A stretch of DNA of 64,000 nucleotides, taken from CAWHNT01 sp963830775. Lineage in GTDB: Bacteria; Pseudomonadota; Alphaproteobacteria; Geminicoccales; Geminicoccaceae. A model generated the notes under the pieces. That model was not told the DNA's origin. It did not search any database and saw only the letters and a list, made by a program, of their open reading frames with translations. The translations under genes were made by a program, and so were the position numbers. The DNA lies in the NCBI GenBank assembly GCA_963830775.1, contig CAWHNT010000001.1:97413-161412 (forward strand), read 5' to 3'. Shown here one piece after another: positions 35,151-44,216 of the stretch. Numbering within the stretch: position 1 is the stretch's first letter; the number at the start of each line of letters is the position of its first letter.

Positions 35151-36495
35151 TTGTTCCAGAAGGTCCTGATCGCCAATCGCGGCGAGGTGGCAGTCCGGAT
35201 CCTGCGCGCCTGCCACGAGATGGGCATCTCGGCCGTGGCCGTGCACTCCACCGTCGACGCCGAGGCCATGCATGTGCGCCTGGCCGACGAGAGCGTCTGT
35301 ATCGGCCCGCCGCCCGCCAAGGGCTCCTACCTGAACCCGGTGGCGATCCTGGCCGCGGCCGAGATCACCCGGGCCGATGCCATCCACCCCGGCTACGGCT
35401 TCCTCTCCGAGAACGCCGACTTCGCGCAGATGGTCGAGGAGCACGGCTTCACCTTCATCGGCCCGTCCCCTGAGCACATCCGGATCATGGGCGACAAGAT
35501 CCAGGCCAAGGCCACGGCGGTGGAGCTGGGCCTGCCGGTAGTACCCGGCACCGCAGGCCCGGTCAGCAGCGAGGAGGAGGCCCTGGCCGCCGCCGAGGAG
35601 ATCGGCTTTCCCGGTCCTGATCAAGGCCGTCGCCGGCGGCGGCGGCCGCGGCATGACCGTGGTCCGCGCCGAGGCGGAGATGCTGGAAGCGCTGCGCATG
35701 GCCCGCAACGAGGCCCGCGCCGGGTTCGGCGACGACCGTGTCTACATCGAGCGCTTCCTCGACCGCCCGCGCCATATCGAGATCCAGATCCTGGGCGACG
35801 GCCTGGACGTGGTGCATCTGGGCGAGCGCGACTGCTCGCTCCAGCGCCGCCACCAGAAGGTCGTGGAGGAGGCCCCCTCGCCGGTCATCGACGCCGCCAC
35901 CCGCGAGCGCATGGGCAATCGCGTCGCCGCCGCCATGCGCAAGCTCGGCTATCGCAGCCTCGGCACGATCGAGTTCCTCTACCAGGACGGCGAGTTCTAC
36001 TTCATCGAGATGAACACCCGCCTCCAGGTCGAGCATCCGGTGACCGAGCTGGTGACCGGCCTCGACCTCGTCCGCGAGCAGATCCGCATCGCCGCCGGCG
36101 GCAGGCTGGGCCTCAAGCAGGCCGACATCCGCTTCAATGGCCACGCCATCGAGTGCCGGATCAACGCCGAGGACCCGCGCTCGCTTCTGCCCTCGCCCGG
36201 CAAGGTCACGTCCTACCACCCACCCGGCGGCCCCGGCGTGCGCACCGACAGCGCCCTCTACGCCGGCTACACCGTGCCGTCGCACTACGACAGCCTGATC
36301 GCCAAGCTGATCGTCCACGATGTCGACCGTGCGGCCTGCATCCGCCGCCTCGAGCGCAGCCTGGACGAGTTCGTGATCGACGGCATCCCCTGCAGCATCC
36401 CCCTGCTCCGCGCCATCTTCGAGACCGAGGACGTCCAGGCGGGCGAGTTCGACACCGGCTGGCTCGGACGGTTCCTGGCCTCGCGGAGCGAGTAG
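35151..36495 (+). CDS. accC: Biotin carboxylase of acetyl-CoA carboxylase (one frameshift)
   Basis: About 448 residues. TTG at 35151 begins MFQKVLIANRGEVAVRILRA. The ATP-grasp part has HPGYGFLSENADF and, after a one-base insertion near 35,610, VLIKAVAGGGGRGM. It continues with the family signatures ERDCSLQRRHQKVVEEAPS, FIEMNTRLQVEHPVTE and ECRINAEDP. The enzyme carboxylates biotin on AccB using bicarbonate and ATP. The gene is essential in most bacteria, so the extra base (TTTCCCGG where TTTCCGG is expected) is probably a sequence error. aat follows 80 bp downstream. Confidence 0.93.
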
Positions 36496-36575
36496 CGGCA
36501 AGGGAAGGACGCGGCCGTCCGGATCACGTAGCATCAGGGCGATGATCCGCCGACCCTTGCCTGGATAGTCCCCGC

Positions 36576-37199
36576 TTGCTGCGCCTGACGCCGGAGCTGC
36601 TGCTCACCGCCTACGCCCGCGGCCGCTTCCCGATGGCGGGCGACCGCGACGACCCTGAGATCCACTGGATCGAGCCCTTGCGCCGCGGCGTGATCCCGCT
36701 CGACGGCTTCCACGTCCCGCGCTCGCTGAAGAAGCTGATGCGACAACAGCCTTTCGAGCTGCGCATCGACACCGCCTTCGCCGAGGTCATCGACGCCTGC
36801 GCCGAGCCCACGCCCGAGCGCCCGCGCACCTGGCTCAACGACGAGCTCCTGGCCCTCTACAAGGCCGTCCACCACCTGGGCCACGCCCACAGCGTCGAGT
36901 GCTGGCAGGACGGCCGCCTTGTCGGCGGCCTCTACGGCATCCGCCTGGGCGCTGCCTTCTTCGGCGAGAGCATGTTCTCCCGCGTGCGCGACGCCAGCAA
37001 GGTGGCGCTGATCGAGCTCGTCGCCCGCCTCAACGCCGGCGGCTTCCTCCTCCTCGACACCCAGTTCGTCACCGATCACCTCGTCCGCTTCGGTGCCGTC
37101 GAAATTCCCCGCGGCGAGTACAAGCGGCGGCTGGCCGTGGCGCTGGCGCGGGACGCGCAGTGGCTGCCGGCGCCACAGTTGCACGGCCGGCACCTGTAG
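36576..37199 (+). CDS. aat: Leucyl/phenylalanyl-tRNA-protein transferase
   Basis: A 207-residue protein starting at TTG 36576. Signature segments are LLTAYARGRFPMA, WIEPLRRGVIPL, HSVECWQDGRLVGGLYGIRL and GAAFFGESMFSR, and it ends LLDTQFVTDHLVRFGAVEIP. It transfers Leu or Phe to N-terminal Lys/Arg of proteins, marking them for ClpS-ClpAP. The accB-accC-aat order is typical of alphaproteobacteria. A 15-bp stem-loop terminator follows. Confidence 0.93.
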   Translation: MLRLTPELLLTAYARGRFPMAGDRDDPEIHWIEPLRRGVIPLDGFHVPRSLKKLMRQQPFELRIDTAFAEVIDACAEPTPERPRTWLNDELLALYKAVHHLGHAHSVECWQDGRLVGGLYGIRLGAAFFGESMFSRVRDASKVALIELVARLNAGGFLLLDTQFVTDHLVRFGAVEIPRGEYKRRLAVALARDAQWLPAPQLHGRHL

Positions 37200-37265
37200 G
37201 GCCTTCCAGGATCAATCGCTGCCAGGCGCGTCCCACATTGTCCGAATGAGCGGCCCCGCGCCCGA

Positions 37266-37302
37266 GGTCCGAGCCGTCGCAGTACGAGCGACGGCTCGGA
37301 CC
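37266..37302 (+). terminator. Long hairpin terminator after aat
   Basis: A perfect 15-bp stem, GGTCCGAGCCGTCGC and GCGACGGCTCGGACC, encloses a 7-nt loop (AGTACGA) starting 66 bp after the aat stop. It is the most stable fold seen in the window's intergenic DNA. No T-run follows, but placement after the accBC-aat operon supports termination. Confidence 0.7.
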
Positions 37303-37657
37303 GAATTCCACGTGCATTTCCACGGTGCCTACCACGCTTCCTTCCACGCCCGGCCACTACGGTCGGACTCAAGGGCCGGGACGGCACGCAATGGCTTCTC
37401 AGGTCGAGACAGGATGGACTTCAGCAGCCTGCGTCAATGTACGCGGGCATGATATCCCTTGATCAGTCCACATCTCAAGCACTTGGCAGTATACATTGAC
37501 CCTCTAGTTTGACATCGAACCGAAACATCACACTCTCAACATACATCTCGTCGCACCGCAGTGCTCCCTGAGAGAAAGCGGGATCGACATACCCCGTTAA
37601 CTTGGCAGACCGGGTATTCCGATGAGCTCCGCGCCTCATTGTGCAGGCAGATGACCC
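37303..37657. promoter_or_regulatory. AT-richer intergenic region ahead of RTX gene
   Basis: No gene is seen here. From about 37,440 to 37,560 the base composition drops well below the surroundings. TTGACA occurs at 37,509-37,514 within GTTTGACATCG, and could be a -35 element; no convincing -10 was fixed. The composition shift suggests that the RTX gene arrived with its own promoter, separating aat from the DUF2155 gene, which are usually close neighbours. Confidence 0.45.
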
Positions 37658-38595
37658 ATGGCCATCATCAAAGGCACCACCGGCGACGACAAGTACCCCG
37701 GCGAGCTGGAGGGCACAGCAGGTGCCGACCAGGATCTCGGGTATGCCGGCAACGACGTGCTCATCGGCTTCAACGGCAACGACACGCTCGAAGGCGGTGC
37801 CGGCGCCGACCAGCTGTACGGCAGCGTCGGCCTCGACCTTGCCAGCTACAAGAGCTCGCCCGAGGACGTGACGGTCTTCCTCAGGATCTCTACGCCGCCG
37901 GAGGCGATGCAGACGGGCGACACCCTCTCCGACATCGAGGGTGTGATCGGCTCGGCCTACGGCGATCTGCTGTACGGCGCCGGCGAGAGCGAAATCCTCC
38001 GCGGTGAGGGCGGCAACGACAATATCGGCGGCTTCGACGGCAACGACCGGATCGAGGGCGGCAGCGGCAACGACTATCTTGGCGGCGGTGCCGGCAACGA
38101 CGAGATCATCGGTGGTGAAGGAAACGACACCGCCGCCTTCAGCGGCTCCAACTTCGTGATCGCCGACCTCGTGAGCGGCACCGCGGGAGGCAGCCTCACC
38201 GTCGGCAGCGACCGCCTGAGCGGCATCGAGAACCTCGAGGGTACGATCAACAACGACCGGCTCGCCGGCGACGCCAAAGCCAACCGGCTGACCGGCGACT
38301 ACGGCGCCGACGAGCTTCTCGGCCGGGGCGGGGCCGATCGCTTCGTCTACAACTTCACCGACGACAGCCTGCCCACAGGCCAGGACCGCATCCTCGACTT
38401 CAGCCGCGCGCAGAAGGACAAGATCGACCTATCGGGCGTCGACGCCAATGAGCAGGCGAACGGTGACCAGGCGTTCAAGTTCGTCGGCCAGGGCCCGTTC
38501 AAGCCGTCGGCCAGCTCCGCGTCTTCAGCGCCGAGACATGGGAGCCAGGAGGTCGAGGCCAACAAAGGATACGAGCGCCGCTCCGGCCGTGCTGA
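37658..38595 (+). CDS. RTX (hemolysin-type Ca-binding) protein, short form
   Basis: About 312 residues. MAIIKGTTGDDKYPGELEG opens directly into nonapeptide repeats (GFNGNDTLEGGAGADQLYG, then GFDGNDRIEGGSGNDYLGGG). These are interrupted by a SYKSSPEDVTVFL module, and end with the C-terminal RTX cap FVYNFTDDSLPTGQDRILDF and DKIDLSGVDAN. A shift near 38,505 is needed to read the usual end, GQLRVFSAETWEPGG, with a stop at 38593-38595. In the unshifted frame the reading runs on through the antisense of DUF2155 and is not credible. Such proteins are exported by type I systems without an N-terminal signal. No exporter is nearby. Confidence 0.8.
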
Positions 38596-39178
38596 GCACC
38601 TCGATAAGGCGAAGTGTCTGCTCATCGAAGATCGTCATTGCTGCCGGTGTAAGATCCGGCCTGCCGACAATCGTCCTGAGCAGTCGACTCGGAGTCTGCC
38701 AGCTCATGCGTTGAGCCAGTTGTTCGGGCTTACAGGCTTGGCAGGGCTGTCTATCGCGGGCGGCTGCACCGGCGCTGGCTGCTCCTTCCGGCACCTCCAG
38801 CGGCTCCGCGCACTCGACCACCCACACGTCGTAGACCGGGTGCTCCAGCGCCGAGAGCGCCGGGCTGGTGGCGAACATCCAGCCCGAAAACACGGTCTGC
38901 CCGTCCCCAGCCGGCCCGACATCGCGGATTTCGAGGAAGGCCGCACTCTCCGGCGCCTCGGTGGGAGGTGCGGTCAGGCAGGCCTGGGGCGTGATCGCCA
39001 GGGTGCCGAAGCGGGTCTCCTCGTGGATGCGGGCGGTGACCTCGGTCACGCGGGCGGTGACCTTGTCCAGGCCCTGCAGCTTCACGACCGCATGCGGCAG
39101 GCTCGGTCCTTCGGCTCGGGCCGGGGCAGTCGCAAAGAGGAAAGCCAGGGCCACCGCCGGATACGGCGGCAGCCTCAC
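38525..39178 (-). CDS. DUF2155 exported protein
   Basis: A 217-residue frame from GTG 39178. It has a signal peptide (MRLPPYPAVALAFLFATAPA), then the DUF2155 core: KLQGLDKVTARVTEVTARI, RFGTLAITPQACLT, ESAAFLEIRDVG and FSGWMFATSPALSALEHPVY, ending DVWVVEC. The family is alphaproteobacterial, periplasmic and of unknown function, normally about 130-170 residues. Here about 80 unrelated residues follow the core after position 140, running into the 3' end of the RTX gene. I suspect the true stop was lost at an insertion edge or by an indel. It overlaps the mlaD stop (GTGA). Confidence 0.8.
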   Translation of the reverse strand: MRLPPYPAVALAFLFATAPARAEGPSLPHAVVKLQGLDKVTARVTEVTARIHEETRFGTLAITPQACLTAPPTEAPESAAFLEIRDVGPAGDGQTVFSGWMFATSPALSALEHPVYDVWVVECAEPLEVPEGAASAGAAARDRQPCQACKPEQLAQRMSWQTPSRLLRTIVGRPDLTPAAMTIFDEQTLRLIEVLSTAGAALVSFVGLDLLAPMSRR

Positions 39179-39708
39179 TGCTGCGGGGCCGCCTGACCGG
39201 CGCCGGCAGGTGGGGTGCCGCCGCCCGGGGCAGGAGCAGCACCGCCCCCGGAGCCGCCACCGCCGCCGCTGGCGCTGCCGTAGATGAACTTGCCGATCAG
39301 GTCCTCGAGGTTCACCGCCGACTGGGTCAGCGTGATCTCCTCGCCGTTCTTCAGCATCTTGTCGTCGCCGCCCGGGACGATGGCCAGGAACTTCCCGCCC
39401 AGGAGGCTGGCGCTCATGATCGCGGCCGAGCTGTCGGCCGGCAGCTCGATCCCGTTGCGGACGCTGAACGTCACCTCGGCCCGGTAGGTCTCCTGGTCGA
39501 GCGACTGGGCCAGCACGCGGCCGACCTTGATGCCCGAGATCCGCACGTCGGCCCCGACATCGAGCCCGTCGGCACGGTCGAACTGGGCCCGCAGCTCGTA
39601 GCCGCTGCTGTCGCCCAGATTGCTCCGGCCATAGGCCCAGGCGCCGAAGCCGATCGCCACGATCAGCACGACCGCACCCAGGATGGTCTCGACCACGTTG
39701 CGCGACAT
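39175..39708 (-). CDS. mlaD: MlaD-type phospholipid transport protein (MCE domain)
   Basis: A 177-residue protein. The N-terminal anchor is MSRNVVETILGAVVLIVAIG, followed by the MCE domain: YELRAQFDRADGLDVGADVR and ISGIKVGRVLAQSLD, then ASLLGGKFLAIVPGGDDKML. The tail is a Gly/Pro/Ala-rich, disordered stretch. MlaD forms the periplasmic hexamer of the lipid-asymmetry ABC system; mlaF, mlaE and mlaB are not here. A lone mlaD next to DUF2155 is a known alphaproteobacterial arrangement. It lies 31 bp after ftsY. Confidence 0.9.
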   Translation of the reverse strand: MSRNVVETILGAVVLIVAIGFGAWAYGRSNLGDSSGYELRAQFDRADGLDVGADVRISGIKVGRVLAQSLDQETYRAEVTFSVRNGIELPADSSAAIMSASLLGGKFLAIVPGGDDKMLKNGEEITLTQSAVNLEDLIGKFIYGSASGGGGGSGGGAAPAPGGGTPPAGAGQAAPQQ

Positions 39709-39739
39709 CGTCCCTACCCGAAGATCTGCGGGTTGGCCT

Positions 39740-40677
<938 letters not shown>

Positions 40678-40681
<4 letters not shown>

Positions 40682-41917
40682 GCCAGCAGCACTCCGTCCT
40701 CGACACCCAGGATCGTGAGCTCGGCGATGGTCCCGGCGCGGCGGTGCCGCCGCCACCCGGATCGGCGCGAACTGGTCCGTGTGGCCCGTGCCCTGCCGCT
40801 CGACCAGCGAGCGCCGCCGGGTCCCCACCTGTGCCTGCAGGAACGCCTCCAGCCGCTGCTGGCCCGCCGCCCGCAGCCGTGCCGCACGCTCCTTGCGGGC
40901 CTCCTTCGCCACCTGCGGCATCCGCGCCGCCGGCGTTCCGGAGCGCGGCGAGTAGGGGAAGACGTGCAGGTAGGTCAGCCCCGCCTCCGCCACGAGAGCC
41001 TCGGTCTGCCGGAACATCGCCTCGTCCTCGGTCGGAAACCCGGCGATCAGGTCGGCTCCGAACACGATGTCCGCGCGCAGCGCGCGCAGGCGTCCGGTCA
41101 GTTCGATGACGTCCTCGCGTGAGTGCCGCCGCTTCATCCGCTTCAGCACCAGATCGTCCCCTGCCTGCACCGACAGATGGAGATGCGGCATCAGCCGTGG
41201 CTCGCCCGCCACCAGTTCCTCCAGGTCCGGGTCGATCTCGGCCGGATCGATGGACGAGAGCCGCAGCCGCGGCAGCTCCGGCACTGCCGCCAGCAGCTCC
41301 CTCAGCATCCTTCCAAGGCTCGGCGCATCCGGCAGGTCCTTGCCGTAGGAGGTGATGTCGACACCGGTGATGACCACCTCGCGATAGCCGTTGGCCACCA
41401 GCGCCCGCGCCTGGGCGACGATCCCCTCCACCGGCACGCTCCGGCTGGGTCCGCGCCCATAGGGGATGATGCAGAAGGTGCAGCGGTGGTCGCAGCCCTG
41501 CTGCACCTCGAGGAACGCGCGCGTGCGACCGTCGAACCCGTCGACCAGATGCGCCGCCGTCTCGCGCACCAGCATGATGTCGCCGACCTGGAGCCGCGGT
41601 GCCGCCGGCAACGCGTTCCAGGTCTCCGGCCTGAGCTTCTCCGCGTTGCCGACCACATGGTCGATCTCGGGCATCGCCGCATAGGCCTGGGCCGCCACCT
41701 GCGCCCCGCAGCCAGTGACCACGATCCTCGCCTCTGGCCGCTCGCGCCGCAGGCGGCGGATCGCCTGCCGCGCCTGCCGGTCGGCCTCGGCGGTGACGGC
41801 ACAGGTGTGGACAATGACGGTGTCGCGGAGCGCCGCCGCCTGCGCGTGCCGCCGCATCACCTCCGATTCGAAGCTGTTGAGCCGGCACCCGAAGGTGACG
41901 ACCTCGACCTCGTCCAT
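40678..41917 (-). CDS. mtaB: tRNA t6A37 methylthiotransferase (C-terminal frameshift)
   Basis: About 412 residues. The N-terminal UPF0004 domain has VVTFGCRLNSFESEVM and HTCAVTAEADRQARQ; the radical-SAM cluster is QQGCDHRCTFCIIPYGRGPS, and LHLSVQAGDDLVLKRMKRRH follows. MtaB converts t6A to ms2t6A at tRNA position 37. A shift of about two bases near 40,742 disturbs the TRAM domain, whose end in the other frame reads AGTIAELTILGVEDGVLLA with the stop at 40678. If the shift were real the protein would run on into FtsY as one 725-residue chain, which is not believable. It starts 4 bp after dapF. Confidence 0.9.
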
Positions 41918-41921
41918 CGCC

Positions 41922-42749
41922 TCAACCGTCCAGGAGCTCAGGTGCCAGCTCGCCCGTGGCGACCAGGGAAGCAGGCCCGGTCATCGTCACCGGCCCCTCG
42001 CCGGGCCAGGAGACCAGGAGCTCGCCCCCGTCCAAGATGAGGGTCGCCGCGTCCCCTGCAAGCCCGCGCCGCCGCGCGGTCACCAGAGCGGCGCAGGCAC
42101 CGCTGCCACAAGCCAGCGTCAGCCCGGCCCCGCGCTCGAACACGCGCAGCCGGATACGCTCGGGCGACAGCACCTGCGCGAAACCGATATTGGCCCGCTC
42201 CGGGAACAGAGGATGCCGCTCCAGCCGTGCCCCCAGCCCTTCCACGTCGACCGAACCCACGTCCTCGACGATGAACACCGCATGCGGGTTGCCCATGCTC
42301 ACCGCCGCCGGCCGGGGCAGCCCCGGCACGTCAATCGGCAGCGCATCGGTGTCGCACGGCCCGGCCAGCGGGATATCCTGCCAGCCGAACCGCGGCACCG
42401 CCATCTCTACAGCGAGCCACGTGCCCTGGCGCCGGACGTGCAGCAGCCCACCCCCGGTCGCCAGCGCCAGCTCGTCGCCACCGCTCTCCTCCAGCAGCAG
42501 CCGGGCGGCACAGCGCGTGCCATTGCCGCAGGCACCGGCCTCGCTGCCGTCGGGATTGAAGAAGGTGAGCCGCGCGTCTGCGCTGTCCGCCCGCTCGATC
42601 AGCACGAGCTGGTCGAACCCGACACCCCGCCGCCGGTCGCCGATCCGACGCACCTGCGCTCCCGTCAGCCTGACGGGCTCGCGGCGGGCATCGATCACGA
42701 CGAAGTCGTTCCCGAGCCCGTTCATCTTGGAGAAGGCCAGCGCACGCAT
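41922..42749 (-). CDS. dapF: Diaminopimelate epimerase
   Basis: A 275-residue enzyme that interconverts LL- and meso-diaminopimelate for lysine and peptidoglycan. The two catalytic Cys lie in the usual signatures, EAGACGNGTRCAARL and LTLACGSGACAALVTARRR. It begins MRALAFSKMNGLGNDFVVID. I chose the ATG at 42749; an upstream frame extension to 42800 is not supported. It starts the dapF-mtaB-ftsY-mlaD-DUF2155 series on the minus strand. Confidence 0.94.
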   Translation of the reverse strand: MRALAFSKMNGLGNDFVVIDARREPVRLTGAQVRRIGDRRRGVGFDQLVLIERADSADARLTFFNPDGSEAGACGNGTRCAARLLLEESGGDELALATGGGLLHVRRQGTWLAVEMAVPRFGWQDIPLAGPCDTDALPIDVPGLPRPAAVSMGNPHAVFIVEDVGSVDVEGLGARLERHPLFPERANIGFAQVLSPERIRLRVFERGAGLTLACGSGACAALVTARRRGLAGDAATLILDGGELLVSWPGEGPVTMTGPASLVATGELAPELLDG

Positions 42750-42817
42750 GCTGGGCGGATAGCGGCGAAGCGCGCGCGCTGCAACGCTTGACGGCAACAC
42801 ATCACGAGCATATTTAG

Positions 42818-42841
42818 CCGATCAGTTAATTAACTGGTCGG
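42818..42841. promoter_or_regulatory. 24-bp near-perfect palindrome, candidate ArsR-type operator
   Basis: The stretch centred on CAGTTAATTAACTG is a 24-bp inverted repeat with one mismatched pair (T/C at the fifth base from each end). It lies between dapF and the ArsR-like remnant, ending at its start codon. ArsR/SmtB repressors bind such AT-centred palindromes. The half-site CAGTTAAT recurs in the tandem repeat at 28521-28546. Confidence 0.6.
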
Positions 42842-43024
42842 ATGACAGTGGGTCGGACACTTCCGATCGTGCCACCGCGCTATCCGGCCGAAGCGCTGGC
42901 CGAGGCCACCGCTTGGCTGGAGGAGCAGCGTCGGCTCTGGGAGGAGATCCTGGACCGGCTGGTGGAGCATGTGGCTGCCTATACCGAGGAGAGGCGTGAT
43001 GACCGAGACCGCGAGCAGGACTGA
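42842..43024 (+). pseudogene. C-terminal remnant of ArsR-type regulator
   Basis: The 60-codon frame reads EALAEATAWLEEQRRLWEEI then LDRLVEHVAAYTEERR. This matches the C-terminal tail of ArsR regulators encoded before SRPBCC/AHSA1 genes, which end with a helix of the type LAxAxxWLxxxRxxWExxLDRL. The DNA-binding winged helix is absent, and upstream sequence leads straight into the palindrome. I read it as an internal deletion that kept the operator and the tail. It overlaps the following gene by 26 bp, as intact ArsR-SRPBCC pairs do. Alternatively it is a free-standing small helical protein. Confidence 0.55.
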
Positions 43025-43454
43025 GACGTCCCTGGTGCTGAAGCTGGAGCGCGTCTGCCGGTCCGGGCCGGAGAGCGTGTTCGAGGCCTGGACCGACCCC
43101 GCGCGGCTCGGCGTCTGGTTCGGGCCGCGCGGCTTCTCGGTCGCCGAAGCCAGCCTTCATGTCCGCCCCGGCGGCGCCTACCGCATCGTCATGGTCTCGC
43201 CGGAAGGCAACCAGCATATCGTGGCCGGCGTCTACACCGCGGTCGAGCGTCCCCGCCATCTCGCCTTCACCTGGGGCTGGGAAACGACGGGCACGCGCGG
43301 CCACGAGACGGAGGTCGACATCACCCTCGATCCTCATCCCGAGGGCTGCTTCCTCCGCCTCCGCCACAGCAACTTCGAGAGCGACACCGCCCTTGCCGGT
43401 CACCGCGGCGGCTGGAGCGAAGCCCTCGACCGGCTGGTGGAGTGCCTGGCGTAG
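42999..43454 (+). CDS. SRPBCC/AHSA1-family protein
   Basis: A 151-residue START-like fold protein from ATG 42999 (GAGGAGAG upstream). LVLKLERVCRSGPESVFEAW, TDPARLGVWFGPRG, HVRPGGAYRIVMVSPEGNQH and HSNFESDTALAGHRGGW are typical of activator-of-Hsp90-like proteins. These bind small hydrophobic ligands; most have no known role. It normally pairs with an ArsR repressor, here reduced to a remnant, so control may have been lost. Confidence 0.87.
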   Translation: MTETASRTETSLVLKLERVCRSGPESVFEAWTDPARLGVWFGPRGFSVAEASLHVRPGGAYRIVMVSPEGNQHIVAGVYTAVERPRHLAFTWGWETTGTRGHETEVDITLDPHPEGCFLRLRHSNFESDTALAGHRGGWSEALDRLVECLA

Positions 43455-43514
43455 CCCGACGCGTAGGCGTGCGATTGCTGCGTGCCGGCGCTATAGTCAT
43501 CTGCGGAGGTGCAG

Positions 43515-44090
43515 ATGGCAACGGCGGCGCGACGTAGCGAGCGGATGACGATCGAGCAGTTCCTCGAATGGGACTCCGCCGACGAGCTTCGCTACGAGCT
43601 CGTCGACGGCGTGCCCGTGGCGATGAACCCGCCGATGGCGCCGCACGCGCGTCTGGTCGCCCTGCTCACGGGGGCGATCGAGCGTCGCCTTCGGCCGCCA
43701 TGCGGCACCTACGTTGGCGGTGGGGCGCGGCGTCAGGATGACGATGGGAACTATCGCGTCCCCGATCTCAGCATCTCCTGCAGCCGAAGCCCAGGGCATT
43801 GGATCGAGGCGCCGCAGGTCGTCGTCGAGATACTTTCGCCATCGACCCAGAAAAAGGATCTGTCGGTCAAGCTGGCGTTCTATCGCTCGATGCCAAGTGT
43901 CGAGGAGATCCTCCTTGTCCGTACCGACCGCCGCCATGTCGAGCACTGGCAGCGGGAAGGCGAGGATTGGAGGGTACGCGATCTGATCGGCTCGGCCGAA
44001 ATTGCCCTTCGGCTTCTGTCCGAGCCGATCCCGCTCCAGGAGATCTACGCCCCCCTGGAACTCGACGCCGAGCCCGACAGCTTGACTTGA
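43515..44090 (+). CDS. Uma2-family (DUF820) putative endonuclease
   Basis: About 191 residues from ATG 43515 (GGAGGTG upstream). It has the PD-(D/E)xK core: ELVDGVPVAMNPPMAPHARL near the N-terminus, VPDLSISC with the Asp, QVVVEILSPSTQKKDLSVKL with Glu and Lys, then YRSMPSVEEILLVRT. As for the copy at 18,857, no biological role is established. The two copies differ substantially in sequence, so they are not a recent duplication. It lies alone between the SRPBCC gene and ffh. Confidence 0.87.
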   Translation: MATAARRSERMTIEQFLEWDSADELRYELVDGVPVAMNPPMAPHARLVALLTGAIERRLRPPCGTYVGGGARRQDDDGNYRVPDLSISCSRSPGHWIEAPQVVVEILSPSTQKKDLSVKLAFYRSMPSVEEILLVRTDRRHVEHWQREGEDWRVRDLIGSAEIALRLLSEPIPLQEIYAPLELDAEPDSLT

Positions 44091-44216
44091 GCGCCGTCAC
44101 AGCGCAAAAGCCGCGGGCTTGCGGCCGGATGACGGCCGACCAGCTATAGCAGCGACGCTTAGGCGCGCGGGACCCCGCCCCGGCGAAGGTCCCCTGCGCC
44201 CGTTCCGGTTTGGTGC

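Noticed and set aside
36496..36575. Possible terminator between accC and aat
   Set aside because: Only a short, imperfect GGACG/CGTCC pairing is present. Continuous transcription of accBC-aat is more likely.
38596..39196. C-terminal extension of the second RTX protein to 512 residues
   Set aside because: The extension is antisense to a clear DUF2155 gene and has no RTX features. A shift near 38,505 gives a normal end.
44095..44216. Possible small RNA (4.5S-like) upstream of ffh
   Set aside because: No GGAA-tetraloop hairpin with the conserved internal loop could be drawn, only unrelated GC-rich sequence.
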